Part shown: piece by piece, positions 1 to 12,500 of the stretch
Position numbering within the stretch: the stretch's first letter is position 1
How the letters are laid out: each line of letters begins with the position of its first letter
Assembly: GCA_947561715.1 (NCBI GenBank)
Contig: OX387203.1
Span: 19,220,001 to 19,284,000 of the forward strand
Origin: Ascidia mentula
Taxonomy: Eukaryota > Chordata > Ascidiacea > Phlebobranchia > Ascidiidae
Direction of reading: 5' to 3'
DNA: 64,000 bases
Translations under genes and position numbers: made by a program
Notes under the pieces: generated by a model
Told to the model about the DNA's origin: nothing
The model's database searches: none
The model's input: the letters and a program-made list of their open reading frames with translations, nothing else

Positions 1-146
1 GTGAAAATATCGCCGTTCCCCAAAATGGTTTCTAACGTGAAACCGAAACTGCAATTAATTTTGAAAGTTCTCTGGCCGTCGCCTAATAAGGCGTGGACCA
101 TGTGATCAACACGTGATCAAACGATCGGCAACGAGAAATTGTACAA

Positions 147-360
147 TGACGTCACAAGTTCAATTCGGGCTAAAATGCGAATTGCGGACCAGCGCTGGAC
201 GATTAAGCGGTCTGTCGGCGGTTGCTCGCCGGAAACATATAATTGTCGGTTCGAACTGTCGCCTGTTTGCAAACATCAGCCAATGAGAAACCATGTCAGT
301 CAATTGCACACCAGAGCTGACTTTATAAACGCACCTACTTTCACCGTTGATCACTGGTAA
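147..360 (+). promoter_or_regulatory. Possible RNA polymerase II promoter
   Basis: A palindromic CRE-type site TGACGTCA (147-154), a CCAAT box (280-284) and a TATA-like CTTTATAAACG (TATAAA at 324-329) occur in the usual order and spacing. They lie about 130 bp ahead of an ATG whose reading frame ends at a strong splice donor. Transcription would start near 355. Each motif is short and could occur by chance; the order is what supports the call. Confidence 0.35.
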
Positions 361-462
361 ATTTTGCTGGCTAGTGTGTTGGGTGCGCCTGCGCAAGAAT
401 CTGTTTTACAAACGAGATCTTTTATCGGTCGGTAAAATACACATAATCCTCATCAATCGCTA

Positions 463-511
463 ATGTACGCGTTGTCTCCCCGTTCGCCCGGCGCCACTGG
501 ATCGCACTCCG
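463..511 (+). CDS. Candidate first coding exon, phase-1 donor
   Basis: The ATG opens the 16-residue peptide MYALSPRSPGATGSHS plus one base, followed by the strong donor G|GTGAGTT. The donor phase (1) matches every downstream exon of the array. The ATG lies about 108 bp past the likely transcription start. No intermediate exon was found between here and 3,753, so the first intron would be about 3.2 kb. Confidence 0.35.
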
Positions 512-3500
512 GTGAGTTAAGAATGCTCAAGTCACGCAAGATCTCATCAATGACATCCGACCCGGCGTACGTTGTATCGATTGTGTTAACATCACTGCAA
601 AATTCCCTGTTCTTTATCGCGATATATTATCTTGTGTTCGTTTCAAAGCTTTCAAATGACTGGAGTAAATCAAAGAAAACGAGATCCTCAAGGGGCTGCT
701 ATTGGAATATGCGGTTGGACGGCATTGCACGAAATTGCCTGACTATAGTCTTGTGTGCCGGTCGCGAGCGTATTTTGCAAAGCAGGCGGAGATTTTGGAA
801 TTCTGCGATAAATGCAATGACATCATTCAAATGTAGTGAAGAGGGAAACTGTCTTACCCGAGGTCGCTCACGCTTAACGCATCCGCTAACGTGAGTGTTT
901 CGCGTTTTTGGTATCAAGTCGTGGTTTGACAAGCCAAGAATATTCATCGCGTCACTGTATTGCCCGGTAATGGATTCCATTTCCCCGCATGCAGGAAACA
1001 TGTGACTCTGATTCGGTTCAAAGAAATCCACAACGTATCGACTGGGGTCCCGAATCTTGTTGTCCAACGTCAAAGCCACGCTAAGTTAATGAAAAACTCT
1101 AGAGCTTTACCTCGGTGTAATTTGACTACAGATGTCGGTACCCGGTGTCGCACTGTCAGGCGTCAACGGGCAAACTCGAAATAGTTTCGCTTCGCTCACG
1201 TCATTTGAGCTAAACCACACAATATGTTAGAAAGAGGAAACAGGAAAATCACGATCAACTTACATCGCGCGCTTATACGCCCAAGCGCGAACAAATTAAA
1301 CGTACATCTTGCCACAGGTCTCGCAAATCGCACATCGATTACATTCATTTTCATGTGATATGACATCATAGGTTTTGGCAAAATGCATGTCACGAAATCC
1401 GCAATGAAATTTTACACGCATGTTTTTGCAAGACTGGAAAACAGAGAGTATCTGTGGGTGCCTCCGTAACACAAATTTCCATTTAAAATGCATACGTAGG
1501 AAACGGAAAGAGCACTCTTTCCTGTCTCCCAATCGGAAAGAGAATCTCAGAGACAGGAAGGAAGTCTCTGAGATTCTCTCCTCTGTCACCTATATACTTC
1601 TATCGTAAATCTCTATTAAGGATCAGATTAGTTAATCCTGATCCGTATTCATAAACCCCGATTAAATCTAATCGTTGATCAGTAAGACGTGTTTTGACCT
1701 AAGAAGGTGAATCAAGTGATTTGTCGGTAATTTTAGCAAAAAAACTCCCAGTTTGCTCAATTGCGCCTCATAGCGTTAGGTTGTCTGCGCGACGATGACA
1801 ACAAGGTCATAAACAAGGTTAAAGGTTTTGTTTACTTTCTTGAGCGCCGGTGGAACTATTTGCGGCTTATTTTGAAAACAGTTGGCAGTAGGTTATTATT
1901 TATTTTTATTTTTTTTATTATATGTAACTGTATTTCTGACATTGCCGGAATTTTTACTGGCAATAATGCATTAATTTTAACAGGGTCATTTTTGCTTCCA
2001 AAAGTAGCATTTTGTCTGTAGTCAAACATGAAAAAAACATGAACAGTTTTCCAAAATAAAATAAAATATTGGTGTTGCTAGTCACAAACTACATTGGCAA
2101 CATATAAAATCAAAAATGATATGTACAATAAACAATAAAGGCATGGGAGACCAAATAATTTCATGGAAATATGTTTGGAGAAGTAAGAACAATCATGGCT
2201 CTTCACAGTGTTGTAATCCTACCTTGTCATGCAATAGAGGGAAACACTTTTGCGTTGTCAGTTTACAGTGGTAGACATCTCTGTAAACGTAAGAGTATAT
2301 AGTCTGGTTATTATGACCAGTGAGTTGAAACCTCACCAGTAACTTGATTTTTATGTCTACTAGGAAAAAATAGCTTCTAGGGAAAACTGGTTTTGATGGC
2401 TGTGGTGCTTGTAAACCTAATGCATTAATTGCATGGATCACGGATAAATTTTGGCAAACATTGTTCAATCTCTTTCAAAATTTAAAATATATCGATTCTT
2501 TGTTTGTTTTTTGTCATACAAATTACTTTGTATTTAAAATGTACTGCTGTAGATGAACTTGAGGCATCCAGAATATCTCAAATTGATGGTAAAGCTCAAG
2601 GACAAGGTAGAGTATTTAAATTCTGCCCTAAACACACATGTTATACACTGTGAAAGTAATTTGCAGCTAAAGTGTATTGCGTTCATGGCATAAACTGCAA
2701 GATAATATTAACCACATACGTAGAAATCATACAATATTTGTGTCATTGTTGTTTTATGCAAACATAAAACTGTGATTTAATTTGTGTTAGGTGAGTGGTA
2801 AATGTGTGGCGAGGGCTCTGGATAAACTGTGGCTGGAATAAGAAATAATCAACTATTTCTTGACCAGCTTGTAACTATCATGATATACACAGTAATGTTT
2901 CATGCAATGCCATGATTGGCAGGATTGCCCCACTGTGCAGGTCCTTAGTTGGTGATTACAACTATCGTATAGTGGTAGGGATCCCCCTAGGTTGCCTGGC
3001 AAGTTATGTGTTGGCACACCACTGTACATTGGCCACAATGTATATATATCCTGTGAAACATAGAGTGTTGGACCTGGTTAGCCATGGGTCGTGAGTTCAA
3101 ACCTCACCGGGAGATTTTTTACATCTCGCTTAGATTTGTCGGGAAAAAGTGGCTGATCCTGCTGGGCTGCAAAGTCTGTAAATCTTATTATCATGATATA
3201 CAGCACCAGAAATATTTCTTTTTCTTGGTAGTTGTGTTACATGCTTCAGTTAATCAGAGTCAGATTGATCCTGGGTTTTCCCCTTCTTGAAAATATTAAA
3301 TTAGTCAACTAGATTGTTTTCATCAAAGTCCACTATTTGTTTTCGTGCAAAATGAAATGGTTCAAATGTTTGAAAATTGTTGCCATTGATTTTTAAGCTT
3401 GTCGTATCATAAAATTTTCTTAAAAAGGAAATAAAGCAGTCAGTCAGATCCTATGTCCTTGGAGGAATTTGACTTGAATTCGGGTTGAAAGACTCTTTAC

Positions 3501-6500
3501 AAACAAACAATTAGCAATAGTATTGTTGGGTTTGTATTATTCAACATTATTTGCAATATCACACAAGTTTTAATGTATGTGGAATGTTCCCCATTCCATC
3601 ATTGTGTTAATTAAACCCAACTCATAACAATCTGGGGAGCTTGTTATAAACAGACTTTATACTGAACTGTAGCAATATTATGATGTACCTGCTTTCACAA
3701 CTATCATCTTAACATGTTATGTATTTGCTATATAACACATGTGGTTTAACAGATAGAGAAACCAGCACTGCTGAACATGAATTTGAGGCAACCAGGATTC
3801 CAGCAGTTGCTGAAACGCCCCAAAAATCTGGTAATAAAAATCTAGATTTTGGAATCTAAAGTATTACATTTTTGAGTGACTCACCCAATTAGTGACAAAA
3901 TTCAATTTTATTTTGCTTGAAAACAACTTAAAACATGTATATCAAAGGTTTATCAATAGGTTTGCAGGCTTCAGAGCCCAGGCATTGTAGCCTTGCTGGA
4001 TCAGCTCCCTGTGAGGTTGCTTAATCTCGCTCCGACTTGCCAGGAAAAAGTGGCTGATCCAGCTAGGTTGCATTGCCTGGGCTGCCATGCCTGGAAACCT
4101 AACGATCTTGATACAATAGCTGTTTTCTGCATTGTTAAGCATGTACATGCCAGATTGGAAAGTTGTTTATTTGAGCGGAGGATTTTTTTTTGGGCGATTG
4201 TTAATTGAGCTGGCGATCTAAATGATTTTTGTATGTTAATGCATCAGCACGACATTTTTTCCAATCTGGTGTACAGTACATATACAATAAAAATGCAAAA
4301 TAAAATGTCATTGGCACAAATAAAACCATAACGGGCAGCGATAAAATGAAACTAGGAAGAAATGATGGGAGAATTCAAACGTTGGTCACAGACAACCCAA
4401 CCAGATCAAAATATCTCATTTTGTTACAAGTCAAAATACACAAGAAAGAATGTGTAAACAGCTGTCATTGCTGTCAGGCGTAAACCTGTAAGTCGTAACT
4501 TTATTGATGGAAGTAAATTACTCAAAAACCTCTCCTTTGTCGTTTGCATTTAAAATTGCCAACTACGTAAAAAAAAATTAATCAGGGACAATTACATCAC
4601 TGCTTCCATGTACTGTTTACAATATTACATTGCATTTTACTCTTTTTACTTGAGTAAGTTAGATGTGGAAATACCTTGTAACATATGTGTTTTAACAGAT
4701 AGTGGAACCAGCATTGCTGAACATGAATTTGAGTCAACCAGGATTACAGCAGCTGATACGCCAACAAAAATTGGTAATTTAAAATGTTTTTGGAAAACAG
4801 TTTACTTTTTTCAATATAAGTGACTTACCCAACATTAATATACCTATTCACCCATATTGATTTGGGTTTATTGTTATGGAAAGTGGTGTTTATGCGAATA
4901 TGAATCTAAACCCAACTTAAACCCCGACTCAAACCTTGGCCCAAATTTGACCTAACTGTGATTTTTAGCATCTCGCTCATGTTAAGATATATTTGAAGCA
5001 TCTTGGTTGTCAAGCTATTGTAAACTAACGACTGCTGAATCAGAGGTTTCCAAATGCTGCATTACGACATGCTGGTTTTAATGTTGTTGGGATATCGCAG
5101 AATTCTTTGGTGTCAGTCCGTTCCTATGTCCTTGTAGGATTTTAACTTGAATTCAAGTTGAAACACTCCTCGCAAACAAACAATAGCAATAGTATTGTTG
5201 TGTTTGTATTATTCAACATTATTTGCAATATCACGCAAGTTTTAATGTACATGGATTGTTCCACATCCCCTCATTGTGTTAATTAAACCCAACTCATGAC
5301 AATCTGGAGGGCTTGTTATAAACAGACTTTATACTGAACTGTAACAATATTATTATCTACCTGTTTTCACAACTATCATCTAAACATGTTATGTATTTGC
5401 TATATAACACATGTGGTTTAACAGGTAGAGAAACCAGCACTGCTGAACATGAATTTGAGGCAACCATAATTCCAGCAGCTGCTGAAACGCCCCAAAAATC
5501 TGGTAATAAAAATCAAGATTTTGGAATCTAAAGTACTCATTACATTTTGTAAATAAAATGTCATGGGCATAAAATGTCATTTTATTTATTTTGTAAATAA
5601 AATGTCATGGGCATAAAATGTCATGGGCACCAATTAAACCATAACAGCCACTGATAAAATGAAACTAGAAAATTAGGGGGGAAGTCAAAGGTTGGTCAGG
5701 GACAACCCAACCAGACTATTTCATACACCACCAATCACATTTTGTTACAAGCAAAGTCCAAAATACACATGAAAACAGTTATTTGTGGTTCAGCTGTTAA
5801 AGGAAAATAACCCTTTGTGGTTTTTTGAAAGATGCATTCCTCATCTACAGATTCTGGTCAAAATTCTTTGTTGGACAAGTAATTTTTGTGCCCCATTGGA
5901 GCATTTGACGCCCCATACCCCCCCCCCCCCCTGACTATTTTGGGTAAAGAGCATCAAAAAATGCAATTAGCTTCTGCAGAAAAATTAGTCATTAAAAGAT
6001 CCTATCTATTGTGGTTTTCTTAATCTGTGGTGTTTGATATCGATTCTTACTGTGTTTAGTTTTAGTCATGCAGTTTACTTTATGTCCAAACTGAAACACA
6101 TGTTTTTTTTAACAGGTGGAGGAACCACCAGTGCTGCTACAGATGAGCTTAAGACAACCCAAGGTAAAAGGTTTATTCTCGTCTAATATTGCTTCTCCTT
6201 GACATTAATTTGTTGACAGTTTCAAAAAATCAATTTAGCAAAAATTGAGTAAAAACAGATAACAACATCTTAGTTTTATCGTCTGGTTCAGAAAATATGT
6301 TATTTTTAAAATGTGTTTTGCCCATCCCCCCTCTTATTCCTGTTCTTTTACAGAACAATCAAGAGGAACTAAAAGGCGTCTTCCAATGGATTCAAAAATT
6401 CAACCAAAACTTTCAAGAAAAGGTTTGTTTCCCACATAGTTAAGGTTACCACCCTTTCGCAAAGAATATATGATGCATTAAATTCCATTTCCCAGCTTCT

Positions 6501-9500
6501 GAAAACCTCAATTAGCTCTGCTACATCTATGTCTCAAAGTGATTGTAAACAAGAACGAGGTCATAATAAAAAGGAATATTTATTTACTTATAAATTTTTG
6601 CAAACATTGTTCAATATCTCTAAAAATCGATACTTTGTTCGTTTTTGTCATACAGATTACTTTGTGTCTAAATTGTAACACATGTTTTTTAACAGCTAAT
6701 GAAACCACCAGCACTGCTGCAGATGAACTTAAGGCATCCAGAATATCTCAAATTGATGGTAAAGCTCAAGGACAAGGTAGAGTATTTAAATTCTACCCTA
6801 CCCTACACACACGTACATGTTATACACTGTGTCAGTAATTTACAGCTAAAGTGTATTATGTTCATGGCATAAACTGCAAGATAATATTAACCACATACGT
6901 AGAAATCATTCAATATTTGTGTCATTGTTGTTTTATGCAAACATAAAACTGTGATTTAATTTGTGTTAGGTGAGTGGTAAATGTGTGGCGAGGGCTCTGG
7001 ATAAACTGTGGCTGGAATAAGAAATAATCAACTATTTCTTGACCAGCTTGTAACTATCATGATATACACAGTAATGTTTCATGCAATGCCATGATTGTTA
7101 GGATCGCCCCACTGTGCAGGTCCTTACTTGGCGATTACAGCTATCATATGGTGGTAGGGATCCCCCTATCACCCTAGGTTGCCTGGCAAGTTATGCGTTT
7201 GCACACCAGTGTACATTGGCCACAATGTATATATATCCTGTGAAATATACAGTGTCGGGCCTGGTTAGCCCAGGGTCGTGAGTTTAAACCTCACCGGGAG
7301 TTTGATTTTTTACATGTCGCTTAGATTTGTCGGGAAAAGTCTGTAAATCTTATTATCATGATATACAGCACCAGAAATATTTCTTTTTCTTGGTAGTTGT
7401 GTTACATGCTTCAGTTAATCAGAGTCAGATTGATCCTGGGTTTTCCCCTTCTTGAAAATGTTAATTTAGTCAACTAGATTGTTTTCATCAAAGTCCACTA
7501 ATTCTTTTCATACAAAACGAAATGGTTCAAATGTTTGAAAATTGTTGCCAGTGATTTTTAAGCTTGTTGTATTACAAAATTTTCTTAAAAAGGAAATAAA
7601 GCAGTCAGTCCGTTCCTATGTCCTTGGAGGAATTTAACTTGAATTCGGGTTGAAAGACTCTTTACAAACAAACAATTATTTTGTAAATAAAATGTCATGG
7701 GCATAAAATGTCATTTTATTTATTTTGTAAATAAAATGTCATGGGCATAAAATGTCATGGGCACCAATTAAACCATAACAGCCACTGATAAAATGAAACT
7801 AGAAAATTAGGGGGGAAGTCAAAGGTTGGTCAGGGACGACCCAACCAGACTATTTCATACACCACCAATCACATTTTGTTACAAGCAAAGTCCAAAATAC
7901 ACATGAAAACAGTTATTTGTGGTTCAGCTGTTAAAGGAAAATAACCCTTTGTGGTTTTTTGAAAGATGCATTCCTCATCTACAGATTCTGGTCAAAATTC
8001 TTTGTTGGACAAGTAATTTTTGTGCCCCATTGGAGCATTTGACGCCCCATACCCCCCCCCCCCCCTGACTATTTTGGGTAAAGAGCATCAAAAAATGCAA
8101 TTAGCTTCTGCAGAAAAATTAGTCATTAAAAGATCCTATCTATTGTGGTTTTCTTAATCTGTGGTGTTTGAAATCGATTCTTACTGTGTTTAGTTTTTGT
8201 CATGCAGTTTACTTTATGTCCAAACTGAAACACATGTTTTTTTTAACAGGTGGAGGAACCACCAGTGCTGCTACAGATGAGCTTAAGACAACCCAAGGTA
8301 AAAGGTTTATTCTCGTCTAATATTGCTTCTCCTTGACATTAATTTGTTGACAGTTTCAAAAAATCAATTTAGCAAAAATTGAGTAAAAACAGATAACAAC
8401 ATCTTAGTTTTATCGTCTGGTTCAGAAAATATGTTATTTTTAAAATGTGTTTTGCCCATCCCCCCTCTTATTCCTGTTCTTTTACAGAACAATCAAGAGG
8501 AACTAAAAGGCGTCTTCCAATGGATTCAAAAATTCAACCAAAACTTTCAAGAAAAGGTTTGTTTCCCACATAGTTAAGGTTACCACCCTTTCGCAAAGAA
8601 TATATGATGCATTAAATTCCATTTCCCAGCTTCTGAAAACCTCAATTAGCTCTGCTACATCTATGTCTCAAAGTGATTGTAAACAAGAACGAGGTCATAA
8701 TAAAAAGGAATATTTATTTACTTATAAATTTTTGCAAACATTGTTCAATATCTCTAAAAATCGATACTTTGTTCGTTTTTGTCATACAGATTACTTTGTG
8801 TCTAAATTGTAACACATGTTTTTTAACAGCTAATGAAACCACCAGCACTGCTGCAGATGAACTTAAGGCATCCAGAATATCTCAAATTGATGGTAAAGCT
8901 CAAGGACAAGGTAGAGTATTTAAATTCTACCCTACCCTACACACACGTACATGTTATACACTGTGTCAGTAATTTACAGCTAAAGTGTATTATGTTCATG
9001 GCATAAACTGCAAGATAATATTAACCACATACGTAGAAATCATACAATATTTGTGTCATTGTTGTTTTATGCAAACATAAAACTGTGATTTAATTTGTGT
9101 TAGGTGAGTGGTAAATGTGTGGCGAGGGCTCTGGATAAACTGTGGCTGGAATAAGAAATAATCAACTATTTCTTGACCAGCTTATAACTATCATGATATA
9201 CACAGTAATATTTCATGCAATGCCATGATTGGCAGGATTGCCCCACTGTGCAGGTCCTTACTTGGTGATTACAGCTATCATATGGTAGTAGGGATCCCCC
9301 TATCACCCTAGGTTGCCTGGCAAGTTATGCGTTTGCACACCAGTGTACATTGGCCACAATGTATATATATCCTGTGAAATATATAGTGTCGGGCCTGGTT
9401 AGCCCAGGGTCGTGAGTTTAAACCTCACCGGGAGTTTGATTTTTTACATCTCGCTTAGATTTGTCGGGAAAAGTCTGTAAATCTTATTATCATGATATAC

Positions 9501-12500
9501 AGCACCAGAAATATTTCTTTTTCTTGGTAGTTGTGTTACATGCTTCAGTTAATCAGAGTCAGATTGATCCTGGGTTTTCCCCTTCTTGAAAATGTTAATT
9601 TAGTCAACTAGATTGTTTTCATCAAAGTCCACTAATTCTTTTCATACAAAACGAAATGGTTCAAATGTTTGAAAATTGTTGCCAGTGATTTTTAAGCTTG
9701 TTGTATTACAAAATTTTCTTAAAAAGGAAATAAAGCAGTCAGTCCGTTCCTATGTCCTTGGAGGAATTTAACTTGAATTCGGGTTGAAAGACTCTTTACA
9801 AACAAACAATTATTTTGTAAATAAAATGTCATGGGCATAAAATGTCATTTTATTTATTTTGTAAATAAAATGTCATGGGCATAAAATGTCATGGGCACCA
9901 ATAAAACCATAACAGGCACCGATAAAATGAAACTAGAAAATTAGGGGGGAAGTCAAAGGTTGGTCAGGGACGACCCAACCAGACTATTTCATACACCACC
10001 AATCACATTTTGTTACAAGCAAAGTCCAAAATACACATGAAAACAGTTATTTGTGGTTCAGCTGTTAAAGGAAAATAACCCTTTGTGGTTTTTTGAAAGA
10101 TGCATTCCTCATCTACAGATTCTGGTCAAAATTCTTTGTTGGACAAGTAATTTTTGTGCCCCATTGGAGCATTTGACGCCCCATACCCCCCCCCTGACTA
10201 TTTTGGGTAAAGAGCATCAAAAAATGCAATTAGCTTCTGCAGAAAAATTAGTCATTAAAAGATCCTATCTATTGTGGTTTTCTTAATCTGTGCTGTTTGA
10301 AATCGATTCTTACTGTGTTTAGTTTTTGTCATGCAGTTTACTTTATGTCCAAACTGAAACACATGTTTTTTTTAACAGGTGGAGGAACCATCAGTGCTGC
10401 TACAGATGAGCTTAAGACAACCCAAGGTAAAAGGTTTATTCTCGTCTAATATTGCTTCTCCTTGACATTAATTTGTTGACAGTTTCAAAAAATCAATTTA
10501 GCAAAAATTGAGTAAAAACAGATAACAACATCTTAGTTTTATCGTCTGGTTCAGAAAATATGTTATTTTTAAAATGTGTTTTGCCCATCCCCCCTCTTAT
10601 TCCTGTTCTTTTACAGAACAATCAAGAGGAACTAAAAGGCGTCTTCCAATGGATTCAAAAATTCAACCAAAACTTTCAAGAAAAGGTTTGTTTTCCACAT
10701 AGTTAAGGTTACAACCCTTTCGCAAAGAATATATGATGCATTAAATTCCATTTCCCAGCTTCTGAAAACCTCAATTAGCTCTGCTACATCTATGTCTCAA
10801 AGTGATTGTAAACAAGAACGAGGTCATAATAAAAAGGAATATTTATTTACTTATAAATTTTTGCAAACATTGTTCAATATCTCTAAAAATCGATACTTTG
10901 TTCGTTTTTGTCATACAGATTACTTTGTGTCTAAATTGTAACACATGTTTTTTAACAGCTAATGAAACCACCAGCACTGCTGCAGATGAACTTAAGGCAT
11001 CCAGAATATCTCAAATTGATGGTAAAGCTCAAGGACAAGGTAGAGTATTTAAATTCTACCCTACCCTACACACACGTACATGTTATACACTGTGAAAGTA
11101 ATTTACAGCTAAAGTGTATTATGTTCATGGCATAAACTGCAAGATAATATTAACCACATACGTAGAAATCATACAATATTTGTGTCATTGTTGTTTTATG
11201 CAAACATAAAACTGTGATTTAATTTGTGTTAGGTGAGTGGTAAATGTGTGGCGAGGGCTCTGGATAAACTGTGGCTGGAATAAGAAATAATCAACTATTT
11301 CTTGACCAGCTTATAACTATCATGATATACACAGTAATGTTTCATGCAATGCCATGATTGTTAGGATCGCCCCACTGTGCAGGTCCTTACTTGGCGATTA
11401 CAGCTATCATATGGTGGTAGGGATCCCCCTATCACCCCTAGGTTGCCTGGCAAGTTATGCGTTTGCACACCAGTGTACATTGGCCACAATGTATATATAT
11501 CCTGTGAAATATATAGTGTCGGGCCTGGTTAGCCCAGGGTCGTGAGTTTAAACCTCACCGGGAGTTTGATTTTTTACATCTCGCTTAGATTTGTCGGGAA
11601 AAGTCTGTAAATCTTATTATCATGATATACAGCACCAGAAATATTTCTTTTTCTTGGTAGTTGTGTTACATGCTTCAGTTAATCAGAGTCAGATTGATCC
11701 TGGGTTTTCCCCTTCTTGAAAATGTGAATTTAGTCAACTAGATTGTTTTCATCAAAGTCCACTAATTCTTTTCATACAAAACGAAATGGTTCAAATGTTT
11801 GAAAATTGTTGCCAGTGATTTTTAAGCTTGTTGTATTACAAAATTTTCTTAAAAAGGAAATAAAGCAGTCAGTCCGTTCCTATGTCCTTGGAGGAATTTA
11901 ACTTGAATTCGGGTTGAAAGACTCTTTACAAACAAACAATTATTTTGTAAATAAAATGTCATGGGCATAAAATGTCATTTTATTTATTTTGTAAATAAAA
12001 TGTCATGGGCATAAAATGTCATGGGCACCAATTAAACCATAACAGCCACTGATAAAATGAAACTAGACAGTTAGGGGGGAAGTCAAAGGTTGGTCAGGGA
12101 CGACCCAACCAGACTATTTCATACACCACCAATCACATTTTGTTACAAGCAAAGTCCAAAATACACATGAAAACAGTTATTTGTGGTTCAGCTGTTAAAG
12201 GAAAATAACCCTTTGTGGTTTTTTGAAAGATGCATTCCTCATCTACAGATTCTGGTCAAAATTCTTTGTTGGACAAGTAATTTTTGTGCCCCATTGGAGC
12301 ATTTGACGCCCCATACCCCCCCCCCCCCCCTGACTATTTTGGGTAAAGAGCATCAAAAAATGCAATTAGCTTCTGCAGAAAAATTAGTCATTAAAAGATC
12401 CTATCTATTGCGGTTTTCTTAATCTGTGGTGTTTGAAATCGATTCTTACTGTGTTTAGTTTTTGTCATGCAGTTTACTTTATGTCCAAACTGAAACACAT

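Larger units (their letters stand above)
512..2240. other. Stretch without a supported gene
   Basis: No convincing exon is seen on either strand. Apart from the hairpin at 1,540 and a Harbinger-like fragment at 1,610, only short chance open frames are present. It is probably intronic if the gene model is right. Confidence 0.4.

Noticed and set aside
3091-3107. tRNA gene suggested by a perfect T-arm
   Set aside because: No acceptor stem, D-arm or anticodon arm can be placed around it. Repeated diverged copies fit a SINE instead.
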